Shown: positions 7,736 through 16,429 of the stretch, piece after piece
How positions within the stretch are numbered: position 1 is the stretch's first letter
How the letters are laid out: each line of letters opens with the position of its first letter
Source of the DNA: Cupriavidus campinensis
GTDB taxonomy: Bacteria; Pseudomonadota; Gammaproteobacteria; Burkholderiales; Burkholderiaceae
Reading direction: 5' to 3'
Assembly: GCF_905397395.1 (NCBI RefSeq)
Contig: NZ_CAJPVH010000009.1
Span: 1-64,000 of the forward strand
Length of the DNA stretch: 64,000 bases
Position numbers and translations under genes: made by a program
Notes under the pieces: model-generated
The model's input: only the letters and a program-made list of their open reading frames with translations
Told to the model about the DNA's origin: nothing
The model's database searches: none

Positions 7736-9361
7736 TCAGTAGCTCGCGGTGACGCTGAAATTCAGGCGTGGATCGAAGCGTTCCGTGCGGGGGCCAGCCT
7801 TGAGCGGGAAGCCCAGGTCCAGGCGGCCCGTGACCTGCTGGCCGAGGCGGAAGCTGGTGCCCAGGCCCACCGAGGCCAGCGAGAAGGTGCTTTCCTGCTC
7901 GGGCAGCGGTTCGCGCAGCCGCAGCTGGCCGCCATCGACGAAGGCGTACACGCGCCAGTCCTCGACCACGGTGGGGAAAAACGGCAGCGGCGGCGCGCGC
8001 AGTTCGAGCGAGCCGACCACGCCGTAGTCGCCGGTGGCTTCGGCCGAGAGGTAGCCGCGCACCGAGTTCATGCCGCCGGCCGCGATCTGCTCGCTCGATA
8101 CCAGCGGGGAATCGGTGATCTGCCCGGCCAGCCGCCACGCGAGCTGGGTGTTGCCGGGGAAGCTGTAGCTGCCGGTGGTGTCGGCCTTGAGCACGGTGAA
8201 GCTCGGCGACGCCTTGTAGCGCTTGTAGTCGAACTGTTCCCAGTTGCTGCCGTAGCCGAGGAAGCTGCGCGTGCCGGATACCAGCGCGATGTTCAGGCCG
8301 TACTGGCCGCGCTCGCTCTGGGTAAAGCCCGAATAGGACAGCGTGATGGGCGCGTACTTGAGCGGCACGTTGTCGCTGGCGCTGCCGAGGCGGGTGGTTT
8401 CCTGGTTGTCCTTGAAGTCCACGCCAAGGCTCAGCGCATGCCACCACGCGCCGGTGTCCGGCACGGTGTAGGTGCCCTTGACCCCGACCGAGTGGCCCTT
8501 GCCGAGCACGCTGGTGCCGCCCACCGTGGCGACATTGCTGTCCGACTTGTAGCCCGAGGCTTCCACGCTCCAGTTCGTGCCCCGGAACGGCGCCACGTAG
8601 GAGCCCGAGAACACCTTGGTCTGGTTCATGTCCTGCGGCGCGCCGAAGACGCTCAGCGAGGCGCTGTGGCCGAGCTGCCAGAGGTTGTCGTGCCCCAGCG
8701 AGGCGGTGGCGCGCAGGGCCTCGGTATCGGGGCTGTAGTCGTTATTCAGGCCGACGCTGGCGCGCCACGGGCTGCTGTCGTCCACCTTCAGGTCGACATC
8801 CATCGTGCCGGGCAGGCTGCCCTGCCGGACCAGCGGCGCCACCTGGCGCTTCGCGCCGCGATTCACGGCGGTCAGCTCCGCCTGTACCTGCGTGAAGTCG
8901 GGCACTGCGCCTTCCTTCAGCGCCGGCACCTGCTCGCGTACCTCGCGCGGGGAGTTGTACTCGGTGCCCACCACGCGCACGCGGCCCACGCGCGTCTCGC
9001 TGACCTGCAGGAACACGATGCCGCCGCTGACCTGCTGCTCGGGCAGTTCGACATAGACCGACTGGTAGCCCTTGGCCTGGTAGGCCGCCGTGAGCGCGTC
9101 GCGCGCGCCCTCGATGTCCTGCATGGTGCGGTCCGGGCCCAGGAACGGCCGGACTGCCCGCTCGATCGAGCGGACGTCGAGCACGGTATTGCCGCGCACG
9201 ATGTACTCGTTGACGTTGACACGCCGCGCCGTCTCCGCCGTAGCCGCCGTAGCCACTGCGGCCTGCTGCGCGCCTGCCAGACCCGGGGTTCCCAGTCCAA
9301 TGACCGCCAGCCACACCGCACTCCAGCTCGAAGGCGGGCCGTTCTTCTTCACGTCATGCAT
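7736..9361 (-). CDS. TpsB/ShlB/FhaC-type outer-membrane transporter
   Basis: A 541-residue protein. A signal peptide is followed by two POTRA-like domains (about 45-115, NEYIVRGNTVLDVRSIERAV; and about 118-190, RVGRVRVVGTEYNSPREV). A 16-strand-type barrel follows (about 195-541), opening with SVGLNNDYSPDTEALRATAS and containing the family motif SVRGYL (in MNSVRGYLSAEATGDYGVV). Such proteins export large beta-helical partners in two-partner secretion. No TpsA partner gene is in the window. It opens the operon with DUF2341-ExbB, ExbD and TonB, an unexpected setting because TpsB proteins usually need no external energy. The ATG at 9361 gives the best signal peptide; the frame extends upstream to 9457. 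Confidence 0.85.
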   Translation of the reverse strand: MHDVKKNGPPSSWSAVWLAVIGLGTPGLAGAQQAAVATAATAETARRVNVNEYIVRGNTVLDVRSIERAVRPFLGPDRTMQDIEGARDALTAAYQAKGYQSVYVELPEQQVSGGIVFLQVSETRVGRVRVVGTEYNSPREVREQVPALKEGAVPDFTQVQAELTAVNRGAKRQVAPLVRQGSLPGTMDVDLKVDDSSPWRASVGLNNDYSPDTEALRATASLGHDNLWQLGHSASLSVFGAPQDMNQTKVFSGSYVAPFRGTNWSVEASGYKSDSNVATVGGTSVLGKGHSVGVKGTYTVPDTGAWWHALSLGVDFKDNQETTRLGSASDNVPLKYAPITLSYSGFTQSERGQYGLNIALVSGTRSFLGYGSNWEQFDYKRYKASPSFTVLKADTTGSYSFPGNTQLAWRLAGQITDSPLVSSEQIAAGGMNSVRGYLSAEATGDYGVVGSLELRAPPLPFFPTVVEDWRVYAFVDGGQLRLREPLPEQESTFSLASVGLGTSFRLGQQVTGRLDLGFPLKAGPRTERFDPRLNFSVTASY

Positions 9362-9643
9362 TGTTGACTCAATTGCTCTTGTTCGATTCGGTGCCGTGGC
9401 GCGCCCGCGGCCTCGACCAAGGCCCGTGATGCGGATGCATTCGGCAGCGGGAGACATGATGGAAAGCCTTCATGTCAGCGTTGCGCTCGGTTGCCTAGAC
9501 GGCCGGCACGGCCGCCGACTGTCGTTTGTCACAAAAGCTTCATCGAGAAAAAAATGCTGCGTGGCCACACGGCACGGCTGGCTATACTCGGCCGAGGCAG
9601 AGCGCCGGAACGCCGGAACGCCGAAACGGACGGAGGGATCGAC
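9362..9643. other. Divergent intergenic region between the TpsB gene and a small secreted protein gene
   Basis: 282 bases that should hold promoters in both directions. A TATACT hexamer at 9583-9588 is a possible -10 element for the plus-strand gene, but no convincing -35 lies 17 bases upstream. A short A-run (about 9547-9554) and three tandem 8-base units (9603-9626) are the other visible structures. No Fur-like site was seen here. Confidence 0.4.
9603..9626. repeat. Three tandem 8-bp units in a 5' leader
   Basis: Two identical copies of CGCCGGAA are followed by a third differing at one base (CGCCGAAA), just ahead of the ribosome binding site of the small secreted protein. Copy-number change here would alter leader length only. 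Confidence 0.6.
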
Positions 9644-9997
9644 ATGGGAATGCGGAACTGGCTGGGCGCGATGGCCGCCATCGTGGCGGGCAGCGCGGCG
9701 CCCATGACGTCGGCCTGGGCGGCGCCGTGCGTGCAGGTGGAGGTGAACGGGGAACGCGCGCCCTCGTACGACTGCCTGACCGAGAAGCTGAAGCCTGCGC
9801 GCGGCGGCCCGGCCGCCAAGGGGGAGACGGCAATGTCGTCCGAATCCACCGTGCAGCGGCCATCAAACCAGCTGGGGCTCTATAACCACGCAGCCACCAG
9901 CCACCGCATGGGGAACACCTTCGGCACCTCGGTGTATCCCCAGCGGCCAGCCCCCGCACCGCCGGCTGCGCCGGTGGTGCCACGCGGGCAGCCCTGA
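9644..9997 (+). CDS. Small secreted protein of unknown function
   Basis: A 117-residue protein starting at an ATG preceded by GGAGGG. It has a clear signal peptide (1-26, cleavage after TSAWA). The mature part is short, with two cysteines (29 and 44) that could pair, then a Lys/Pro/Ala-rich, probably disordered region and a tail ending in an Ala/Pro-rich stretch. It lies between the divergent TpsB gene and the heme receptor and reads toward the heme genes, though a Fur-like site and about 175 bases separate it from them. No family is recognised. Confidence 0.55.
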   Translation: MGMRNWLGAMAAIVAGSAAPMTSAWAAPCVQVEVNGERAPSYDCLTEKLKPARGGPAAKGETAMSSESTVQRPSNQLGLYNHAATSHRMGNTFGTSVYPQRPAPAPPAAPVVPRGQP

Positions 9998-10120
9998 CGG
10001 TTCTTGAGCCTGGGGCGGCGCGGTCCTGTGCCAGCCCGCCCCGCTGCCGCTCTCCATCTCCACCCAGCCTGAATCCCCTTAAATGTATCTAAACGTTTCC
10101 AAACGTATCTTCTTGTACAA

Positions 10121-10146
10121 ATTAATACGAATCATTATCATTCGTA
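10121..10146. promoter_or_regulatory. Fur-box-like dyad upstream of the heme receptor gene
   Basis: By eye, positions 10121-10139 match the 19-base E. coli Fur consensus at 14 sites, with a perfect second half (AATCATTATC). An overlapping exact dyad, TACGAAT and ATTCGTA with a 7-base gap, spans 10126-10146. It lies in an AT-rich island about 30-50 bases before the receptor ATG, the right place for iron-dependent repression of the heme operon. Confidence 0.75.
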
Positions 10147-10174
10147 CTTTCTTTCGTATTTATGCCCCCAACCC

Positions 10175-12151
10175 ATGCGCCTCACACGCATTGCGCTCGT
10201 TACCAGTTCCCTGCTTTCCATGTGGCCGACGGCCCCTGCCCTGGCGGCCGATGGCCAGGAATTGCCAGCCGTGGTGGTCACCGGAACCCGTTCGGAGAAG
10301 CCGATCGACGAGACGCCCATCCGTACCGAGGTGGTGGATCGGCAGGAAATCGAGCGCACGCATGCGCGCACGCTGAAAGACGCGCTGGAGAACGTGCCCG
10401 GCCTGCAACTGCGGGAAATCCACGGCAAATCCGGCTACGAGGTGACGCTGCAGGGCATGACCAGCGACCAGGTGCTGGTGCTGATCGACGGCCTGCCGAT
10501 CACGGCCAGCACCGGCTCCACGGTGGATGTCTCCCAGTACCTGCTGACCGAGGTGGACCGGGTGGAGGTGGTCAAGGGGGCCAGCTCGGCGCAATACGGC
10601 AGTTCGGCCATGGGCGGCGTGATCAACGTCATCACGCGCCCCATCCGCAAGGGCTTTTCGGGCGCGATGACGGCCGATGGCGGCAGCTACGGCGGCCAGA
10701 ACGCCGATGGCTCGCCCGGCCTGCTGCACGGCAACGTGCGCCTGGAAGGCGGCACCGGGCAGTTCCGTGGCCGGCTTTCCGCCGACGCCCTGGACAACAA
10801 GGGCTTCGCAGTGGACCCCGATGGCTGGACCCGCCACGGCGACGCCGTGCGCCGCCAGCAGTACGCGGGCCGGCTGGAGTGGCTGCCCACGCAGGCCGGC
10901 AGCTTCTGGTTCGACGCCAGCGCCTATCGGGAAACCGACGAGCAGCGCTACCAGTACTACGCCCCGCCCAACTACGTGCCGCAGCGCAAGACCGAGGATA
11001 TCGACCGCAACCGCTATACCTATGGCGGCCAATGGCGCTTCGACAACGGCGTGCGGGCCCGGCTGGCGGGTGTGGCCGAGACCTACGACACCACCACGCG
11101 CGAGTACTCCAACAGCTTCCAGACCGCCACGCGCAACAGTTCGCAGCGCACCGACCATGTATCGACCCAGTTCGACCTGCCGGCGTGGTACTCGCAACTC
11201 TGGCAGTTTGGCGCCGATTTCCACCGCGAGCGGCTGGACCAGACCGTCAACGGCGCCTCCGAGCTGGCCGGGAATGCCGAGCGCCGCGCCGGCGAGCTCT
11301 ACTTCCAGAACGACATCCTGTTCAGCGAGACCTGGGAGATGATCGTCGGCCTGCGCGGCCAGCAGGATTCGGACTTCGGCAGCCATTTCGCGCCCAAGGT
11401 GGGCGTGCGCGGCAACCTGCTCGCCACCGAGGACTGGAAGGGCGTGCTGCGCGCCAACTATGGCCAGGGCTATCGCGTGCCGAACCTCAAGGAGCGGCAC
11501 TACCTGTTCGACCACAGCTCGCTGGGCTACATGGTGCTGGGCAACCCGGACCTGAAGCCCGAGTCGTCGCACAGCTTCCAGCTCGGCGGCCAGCTGAGCT
11601 GGCGCGACCGCGTGACGGTGGATGCCAACCTGTTCTACAACCGCGTCTCGGACCTGATCCAGACCGACATGGCCAACTTCACCGTGGTCAATGGCATTGC
11701 CACCTACACCTACCGCAACGTGGCGCGGGCGCGCACGCAGGGCGCGGAAACCTCGCTGCGCTGGCGCGCCACCGGGGCGCTGGGCCTGACCGCCGCCTAC
11801 ACCTACACCGACGCGGACGACCTCGACACCGGCGCGCAGCTGACCCGCCGTCCGCGCCATATGGGCCGCCTTGGCGCCGACTGGCGCGTGCTGCCTTCCA
11901 CGGAAATCACCGCACGGGCGCGCTTCCAGAGCAGCGAGGTGTCGGATTCCACCACCGGCGCACGCTCGCCAGGCTGGGGCACGCTCGATCTGGTCGTCAA
12001 CCAGCGCATCGGCCGCAATGCCACCGTCTTCGCCGGCGTGAACAACCTGTTCGGCCGCCAGCGCGATTTTTCGAATGCCAGTGATTTCGGGCCCGTGGCG
12101 GGGCGCTTTGTCTATCTGGGCGCGCGATTCAACGTCGACGTCGCCCGCTGA
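10175..12151 (+). CDS. hmuR: TonB-dependent heme/hemoglobin outer-membrane receptor
   Basis: A 658-residue protein. It has a signal peptide (1-24), a TonB box just after it (LPAVVVTGT), a plug domain (about 30-150; RVEVVKGASSAQYGSSAMGG) and a 22-strand-type barrel to the C-terminus. Between residues about 430 and 465, GYRVPNLKERHYLF and GNPDLKPE resemble the FRAP and NPDL boxes of heme receptors, with histidines between them. It imports heme across the outer membrane using TonB energy. It is first of a run with a HmuY-like lipoprotein and hmuSTUV, below a Fur-like site. The specific ligand, free heme or a hemoprotein, cannot be read from sequence. Confidence 0.88.
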   Translation: MRLTRIALVTSSLLSMWPTAPALAADGQELPAVVVTGTRSEKPIDETPIRTEVVDRQEIERTHARTLKDALENVPGLQLREIHGKSGYEVTLQGMTSDQVLVLIDGLPITASTGSTVDVSQYLLTEVDRVEVVKGASSAQYGSSAMGGVINVITRPIRKGFSGAMTADGGSYGGQNADGSPGLLHGNVRLEGGTGQFRGRLSADALDNKGFAVDPDGWTRHGDAVRRQQYAGRLEWLPTQAGSFWFDASAYRETDEQRYQYYAPPNYVPQRKTEDIDRNRYTYGGQWRFDNGVRARLAGVAETYDTTTREYSNSFQTATRNSSQRTDHVSTQFDLPAWYSQLWQFGADFHRERLDQTVNGASELAGNAERRAGELYFQNDILFSETWEMIVGLRGQQDSDFGSHFAPKVGVRGNLLATEDWKGVLRANYGQGYRVPNLKERHYLFDHSSLGYMVLGNPDLKPESSHSFQLGGQLSWRDRVTVDANLFYNRVSDLIQTDMANFTVVNGIATYTYRNVARARTQGAETSLRWRATGALGLTAAYTYTDADDLDTGAQLTRRPRHMGRLGADWRVLPSTEITARARFQSSEVSDSTTGARSPGWGTLDLVVNQRIGRNATVFAGVNNLFGRQRDFSNASDFGPVAGRFVYLGARFNVDVAR

Positions 12152-12182
12152 TTCCAACAAGCAACCAGGGGAGCGAACCACC

Positions 12183-13502
12183 ATGAAACACACCCAACCC
12201 ATCACCCGTCGCGCGCTGGGCGCGCTCAGTCTCATCGCGCTGGCCGCGACGCTGGCCGCCTGCGGCGGCGGTGGCGACGATGGCGGCACCGCCACCACGC
12301 CGCCCACCAGCGGCGGTGGCACGGTTACCCCGCCGACCACCACGCCGTCCACGTCCAGCTTCACGCAGACGGCCGAATGGACGTTCACGCTGCCGGCCGC
12401 CGGCACGTCGCTGTGCTACGACTTCAACACCAAGGCCGAAGTGGCCGGCTGCACCGGCACCGGCTGGGATCTGAAGGTCACCAGCAGCGGGCTCACCGGC
12501 ACGCTCTGGAGCAATAGCGGCACCAGCGGCACGGGCGGCGGCGGCGTGTTCGGCAGTCCCCTCGCCAACACCTGGGCCGACCTGTCCACCTGGAAGAACG
12601 CCACCATCGATCCGGTCAACGGCACGCTGCCTGCCGCCGTGTTCCTGAAGGACTCCGCCGCCGGCGTGTTCGCGAACAGCAACGCGATCAGCTCGGCAGC
12701 CTTCGAGTACGGCGTGGCCAGCGCCACCGACCACCTGCTCTACCCGACCTATCGCACCTTCATCATCACCAGCAACAGCGCCAGCGCCGACACCACGGGC
12801 ACCGTGGGAGCGCCGGTCTTCGCGCTGCAGGTCACTGGCTACTACGGCGGCTCGGGCGGCACCACGTCCGGCTATCCGTCGTTCCGCTGGATCGACCGCA
12901 GCGCGCCGGGCGTGGTGCGCACGGCCCAGGTCAATGCCTCGGCGGACTGGGTCTACTACGACCTGGTGGCGGGTGCCGTCAGCACGGCCAGCGGCACGTG
13001 GCATATCGCGTTCAACCGCTATAACGTGAAGCTGAATGGCGGCCAGTCCGGCAGCGGCACCGTGGCGGGCTTCCTGGGCAAGACGCCGGCGGGCTTCTAT
13101 GACGGCACCGGTGCGCCGGTTGCGTCGAAGTTCACCGATGCCTCGAACCTCACCGCCACGCTGGCCGACCTCACCGCGCCGGACCTGACGCTGCCCACGG
13201 CCGCCAACCAGTGGATCAAGGACGCCAACGCTTCGGCCCTGAACCCGAAGTACACCGGCACCTACCCGAACGCGCTGAACTACGGCTGGCTCTCCTACTT
13301 CCCGACCGCTGCCGCGTCGGCCGCGAATGGCCTGCCCGCGGTGGCGCACCTGATCGCCGCCAATCCGCAAGGCGCCGTCATGCTGCGCGGTGGCGAGGGC
13401 TCCACCTACGCCCGCTTCCACCTGACCAAGATCCAGTACGCCGATCCGAACGTCAACAGCAGCGCGCAGACGTGGACCATCAATTTCGACGTGCAGCCCT
13501 GA
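12183..13502 (+). CDS. HmuY-like heme-binding lipoprotein
   Basis: A 439-residue protein starting at 12183 after GGGAGCGAACC. A lipoprotein signal ends in LAAC (Cys near 27), followed by a Gly/Thr-rich flexible linker to about residue 58. The rest is beta-rich with repeated HmuY-family features: WDLKVTSSGL, a glycine-rich NSGTSGTGGGG loop and WHIAFNRYNVKLNGGQSG. HmuY proteins are surface lipoproteins that take heme from host or environmental hemoproteins and hand it to HmuR. It is about twice the size of Porphyromonas HmuY, so it may hold two HmuY-type modules. It sits 31 bases after the receptor gene, in the same operon. Confidence 0.75.
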   Translation: MKHTQPITRRALGALSLIALAATLAACGGGGDDGGTATTPPTSGGGTVTPPTTTPSTSSFTQTAEWTFTLPAAGTSLCYDFNTKAEVAGCTGTGWDLKVTSSGLTGTLWSNSGTSGTGGGGVFGSPLANTWADLSTWKNATIDPVNGTLPAAVFLKDSAAGVFANSNAISSAAFEYGVASATDHLLYPTYRTFIITSNSASADTTGTVGAPVFALQVTGYYGGSGGTTSGYPSFRWIDRSAPGVVRTAQVNASADWVYYDLVAGAVSTASGTWHIAFNRYNVKLNGGQSGSGTVAGFLGKTPAGFYDGTGAPVASKFTDASNLTATLADLTAPDLTLPTAANQWIKDANASALNPKYTGTYPNALNYGWLSYFPTAAASAANGLPAVAHLIAANPQGAVMLRGGEGSTYARFHLTKIQYADPNVNSSAQTWTINFDVQP

Positions 13503-13530
13503 TACCCGACCCCCAAACAACCCGAACCCT

Positions 13531-14568
13531 ATGGCACACGATAGTTTTGAAGCCCTGCGCCAGCGCCACGACGCGCTGGTGGCCGCCACGCCCGACCTGC
13601 GCATCCGCGAACGCGCCAGCCGCCTTGGCGCGACCGAGGCCGAACTGGTAGCCGCCGGCTGCGGCGTGACCTCGCGCCAGCTGGGCGGCACCGCGCAGGC
13701 GGTGTTCCGCGACCTCGGCTCCCTCGGGTCGGTCATGGCGCTGTCCCGCAACGACGCCGCCGTGCACGAGCGGCATGGCCACTACGAGAACATCCAGGCC
13801 GATAATGGCCCGGTCGGCATCGTGCTCGGGCCGGATATCGACCTGCGCATGTTCTTCAGCGCGTGGCAGTACTTCTACGCGGTAACCGAGAACGGCCGGG
13901 ACAGCATCCAGTTCTTCGACAAGGCCGGCGAGGCGGTGCACAAGGTCTACCGCACCGCCCAGACCGACGCGGCGGCCTGGCAGGCGTACATCGACCGGCA
14001 TGCCCTGCCGGCGGCGACGCCCGTGGTGGTGGCGCCGTTCGCGGCGTCCACGGAAGCCGCCCAGCCCGCTGACGCCGAAGCGCTGCGCACCGACTGGCGC
14101 GGCCTGAAAGACACGCACGACTTCTTCAGCATGCTGCGCCAGCACAAGGTCTCGCGCATCGGTGCGCTGCGCAACGCCGGCCAGGACCTGGCGCAGCAGG
14201 TGGCCGACGGCGCGGTGGAAACGGTGCTGCAACGGGCGGCGGAGACGGAGCTGTCGATCATGTGCTTTGTCGCCAATCGCGGCATCGTGCAGATCCACAC
14301 CGGGCCGGTGCAGCGGCTGGCCCGGACCGGCCCGTGGTTCAACGTGCTGGACCCGGCGTTCAACCTGCACCTGAACACTACCGCGGTGACGTCAAGCTGG
14401 GTGGTCAACAAGCCTACGGTCGATGGCTGGGTCACGTCGCTCGAGCTGTATGGCGCGGACGGCGCGCTGATCGTGCAGTTCTTCGGCGAGCGCAAGCCCG
14501 GCAAGCCGGAGCTGCCGGCGTGGCGCGCCCTGCTGCAGTCCCTGTGCCCGACGGCGCTGGCGGCGTAA
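13531..14568 (+). CDS. hmuS: HemS/HmuS-type heme-handling and degrading protein
   Basis: A 345-residue cytoplasmic protein, the usual length for HemS/ChuS/HmuS. Two repeated halves are visible (about 20-165 and 185-340), each ending in a hydrophobic beta block (DLRMFFSAWQYFYAV in the first, NLHLNTTAVTSSWVV in the second). Family members bind heme after import and release iron or transfer heme. It lies 28 bases after the HmuY-like gene and 28 before hmuT, clearly in one operon, and would be iron-regulated through the upstream Fur-like site. Confidence 0.92.
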   Translation: MAHDSFEALRQRHDALVAATPDLRIRERASRLGATEAELVAAGCGVTSRQLGGTAQAVFRDLGSLGSVMALSRNDAAVHERHGHYENIQADNGPVGIVLGPDIDLRMFFSAWQYFYAVTENGRDSIQFFDKAGEAVHKVYRTAQTDAAAWQAYIDRHALPAATPVVVAPFAASTEAAQPADAEALRTDWRGLKDTHDFFSMLRQHKVSRIGALRNAGQDLAQQVADGAVETVLQRAAETELSIMCFVANRGIVQIHTGPVQRLARTGPWFNVLDPAFNLHLNTTAVTSSWVVNKPTVDGWVTSLELYGADGALIVQFFGERKPGKPELPAWRALLQSLCPTALAA

Positions 14569-14596
14569 GCCGTCTTTTCAGGAAGGAGGTTTCATC

Positions 14597-15439
14597 ATGA
14601 CTTTGCTGCGCCTGGCGCTGCTTTCGCTGCTGTGCGCAGCCGGCATGACCCACGCGGCGCCGCCGGCCCGCGTGGTCGGGCTGGGCGGCGCCATCACCGA
14701 GATTGTCTATGCGCTCGACGCTGGCGGCACGCTGGTCGGCGCCGATTCGTCGAGCATCTACCCGCCCGAGGCGCTCAAGCTGCCCAAGGTGGGCTACTAC
14801 CGCACGTTCTCGGTGGAGGGCGTTGCCAGCCTGAAGCCGAACCTCGTGCTGGCGTCCGACCAGAGCGGCCCGCCGCAGGCCTTCGAGCAATTGCAGCGCC
14901 TGGGCAGCAAGGTGGTGGTGCTGCCCTCCGCGCCCACGCTGGCGGCACTGGACCAGCGCATCCTCGGCGTGGCCGCCGCGCTGGACATGCAGGCCCGGGG
15001 CACCGCCCTGGTCGATCGGCTGCACGCCGAACTGCGCGAGCTCAAGCCGCCGGCACAGCGTCTGCGCGTGCTGATGGTGAGCAGCCATACCGGCAAGATG
15101 CAGGCCGCCGGCGAGGAGACCGCCGCCGACGCGATGCTGGCGCTGGCCGGCGCGACCAATGTGCTGGCCGGCCAGACCGGCTACAAACCCTTCTCGGCCG
15201 AGGCGGCTGCCGCGCTCAAACCCGATGTCATCGTCACCACAACGATGTCCGTCAGTGCCAGCGGCGGCGTGGACAAGTTCCTGGCGCAGCCCGGCCTGAA
15301 CGCCACACCGGCCGCGCGCCAGAAGCGCGTGATCGTCATGGATGACCTGCTGCTGCTCGGCTTCGGCCCGCGCCTGCCGGACGCGCTGCGCCAGCTGCAG
15401 GCCGGCTTTGCGGCCCGCCCGGTGGCCGCCGCACGCTGA
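14597..15439 (+). CDS. hmuT: Periplasmic heme-binding protein of the heme ABC importer
   Basis: A 280-residue protein with a signal peptide (1-20, cleavage after MTHA) and a class III binding-protein fold joined by a long helix. Motifs include GLGGAITEIVYALDAGGTLV near the N-terminus and the tyrosine pair in VGYYRTFSVEGVASLKPNL, where heme-ligating tyrosine lies in HmuT/ShuT. It delivers heme to HmuUV. A GGAGG site precedes the ATG. The stop overlaps the hmuU start by one base, so the genes are translationally coupled. Confidence 0.92.
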   Translation: MTLLRLALLSLLCAAGMTHAAPPARVVGLGGAITEIVYALDAGGTLVGADSSSIYPPEALKLPKVGYYRTFSVEGVASLKPNLVLASDQSGPPQAFEQLQRLGSKVVVLPSAPTLAALDQRILGVAAALDMQARGTALVDRLHAELRELKPPAQRLRVLMVSSHTGKMQAAGEETAADAMLALAGATNVLAGQTGYKPFSAEAAAALKPDVIVTTTMSVSASGGVDKFLAQPGLNATPAARQKRVIVMDDLLLLGFGPRLPDALRQLQAGFAARPVAAAR

Positions 15440-16428
15440 TGCCGCGTCCGCCGCTTGCCGTATTCACGGCCCTCTGCGCCGTGCTGGTGGTCTCCGCGCT
15501 ATGGGCGTCCGCCAGCGGCGCGCTGTCGATCCCGCACGGCAGGCTGCTGCCGCTGCTGTGGTCCGGCGCCACCGACGGTGACGACGTCATCTGGCGCAAT
15601 GTGCTGATCGAGGTGCGGCTGCCCCGCATCGTGCTGGCGGTCACCGCGGGCGCCGCGCTGGCGCTCTCCGGCGCCGTGATGCAGGCGCTGTTCCGCAACC
15701 CGCTGGCGGAGCCGGGCCTGATCGGCATTTCGCTGGGCGGCGCCGCCGGTGCGGTGGCGGCCATCGTGCTGGGGGCGGAAGGGCTGTTCGGCATCGCGCC
15801 GGCCGCTTTCGGCGGCAGCCTGATCGCCACCGCGCTGGCCTATCGCCTGGGCACGCTACGGCCCGGCGTGGCCAGCCTGCTGCTGGCGGGCGTGGCCATC
15901 AACGCCATCTGCGCCAGCATCGTCGGCTTCTTCACCTATCAGGCCAGCGATGTGCAGCTGCGCAACCTCACCTTCTGGAACATGGGCAGTCTGGCCGGCG
16001 CCACGTGGAGCATGCTGGCCTGGCTGGTACCGCTGGTAGTGGTGATCTGCGCGTTGATGTTGCGTGACTGGCGCGCGATGAACGCGCTGCTGCTGGGCGA
16101 GCGCGAGGCGCAGCACCTCGGCTTCGACCTCGCACGCCTGCGCCGGCGCCTGATCGTGCTGACCGCCCTGCTGGTGGGCCCCCTCGTCGCCGTGACCGGC
16201 ACCATCACCTTCGTCGGGCTGGTGGTGCCGCACCTGATCCGTCTGCCGCTGGGGGCCGATCACCGATGGCTGCTGCCGAATACGCTGGCTGGTGGCGCGA
16301 TTGCCCTCACGCTGGCCGACTGGCTGGCGCGCACGGTGGTGATTCCTGCCGAGTTGCCGATCGGCATCGTCACGAGCCTCGTGGGCGGCCCCTTCCTGTT
16401 GTGGATGCTGACGCGCCGGAGCGCCTGA
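15439..16428 (+). CDS. hmuU: Heme ABC transporter permease, FecCD family
   Basis: A 329-residue integral membrane protein with about ten predicted helices. FecCD-family landmarks include [20 protein letters not shown] near the start, [19 protein letters not shown], and the cytoplasmic coupling region [15 protein letters not shown] that docks on the ATPase. [16 protein letters not shown] is the conserved late segment. It forms the inner-membrane channel for heme with HmuV, overlapping hmuT by one base and leaving one base before hmuV. Confidence 0.93.
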   Translation: MPRPPLAVFTALCAVLVVSALWASASGALSIPHGRLLPLLWSGATDGDDVIWRNVLIEVRLPRIVLAVTAGAALALSGAVMQALFRNPLAEPGLIGISLGGAAGAVAAIVLGAEGLFGIAPAAFGGSLIATALAYRLGTLRPGVASLLLAGVAINAICASIVGFFTYQASDVQLRNLTFWNMGSLAGATWSMLAWLVPLVVVICALMLRDWRAMNALLLGEREAQHLGFDLARLRRRLIVLTALLVGPLVAVTGTITFVGLVVPHLIRLPLGADHRWLLPNTLAGGAIALTLADWLARTVVIPAELPIGIVTSLVGGPFLLWMLTRRSA

Positions 16429-16429
16429 C

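Noticed and set aside
9583-9588. TATACT as a sigma-70 promoter for the small secreted protein
   Set aside because: No acceptable -35 element lies at 16-18 bases; kept only as a note in the intergenic entry.
10160-12406. A 748-codon minus-strand open frame over the heme receptor
   Set aside because: It is antisense to hmuR, whose plug, barrel and TonB box are unambiguous.
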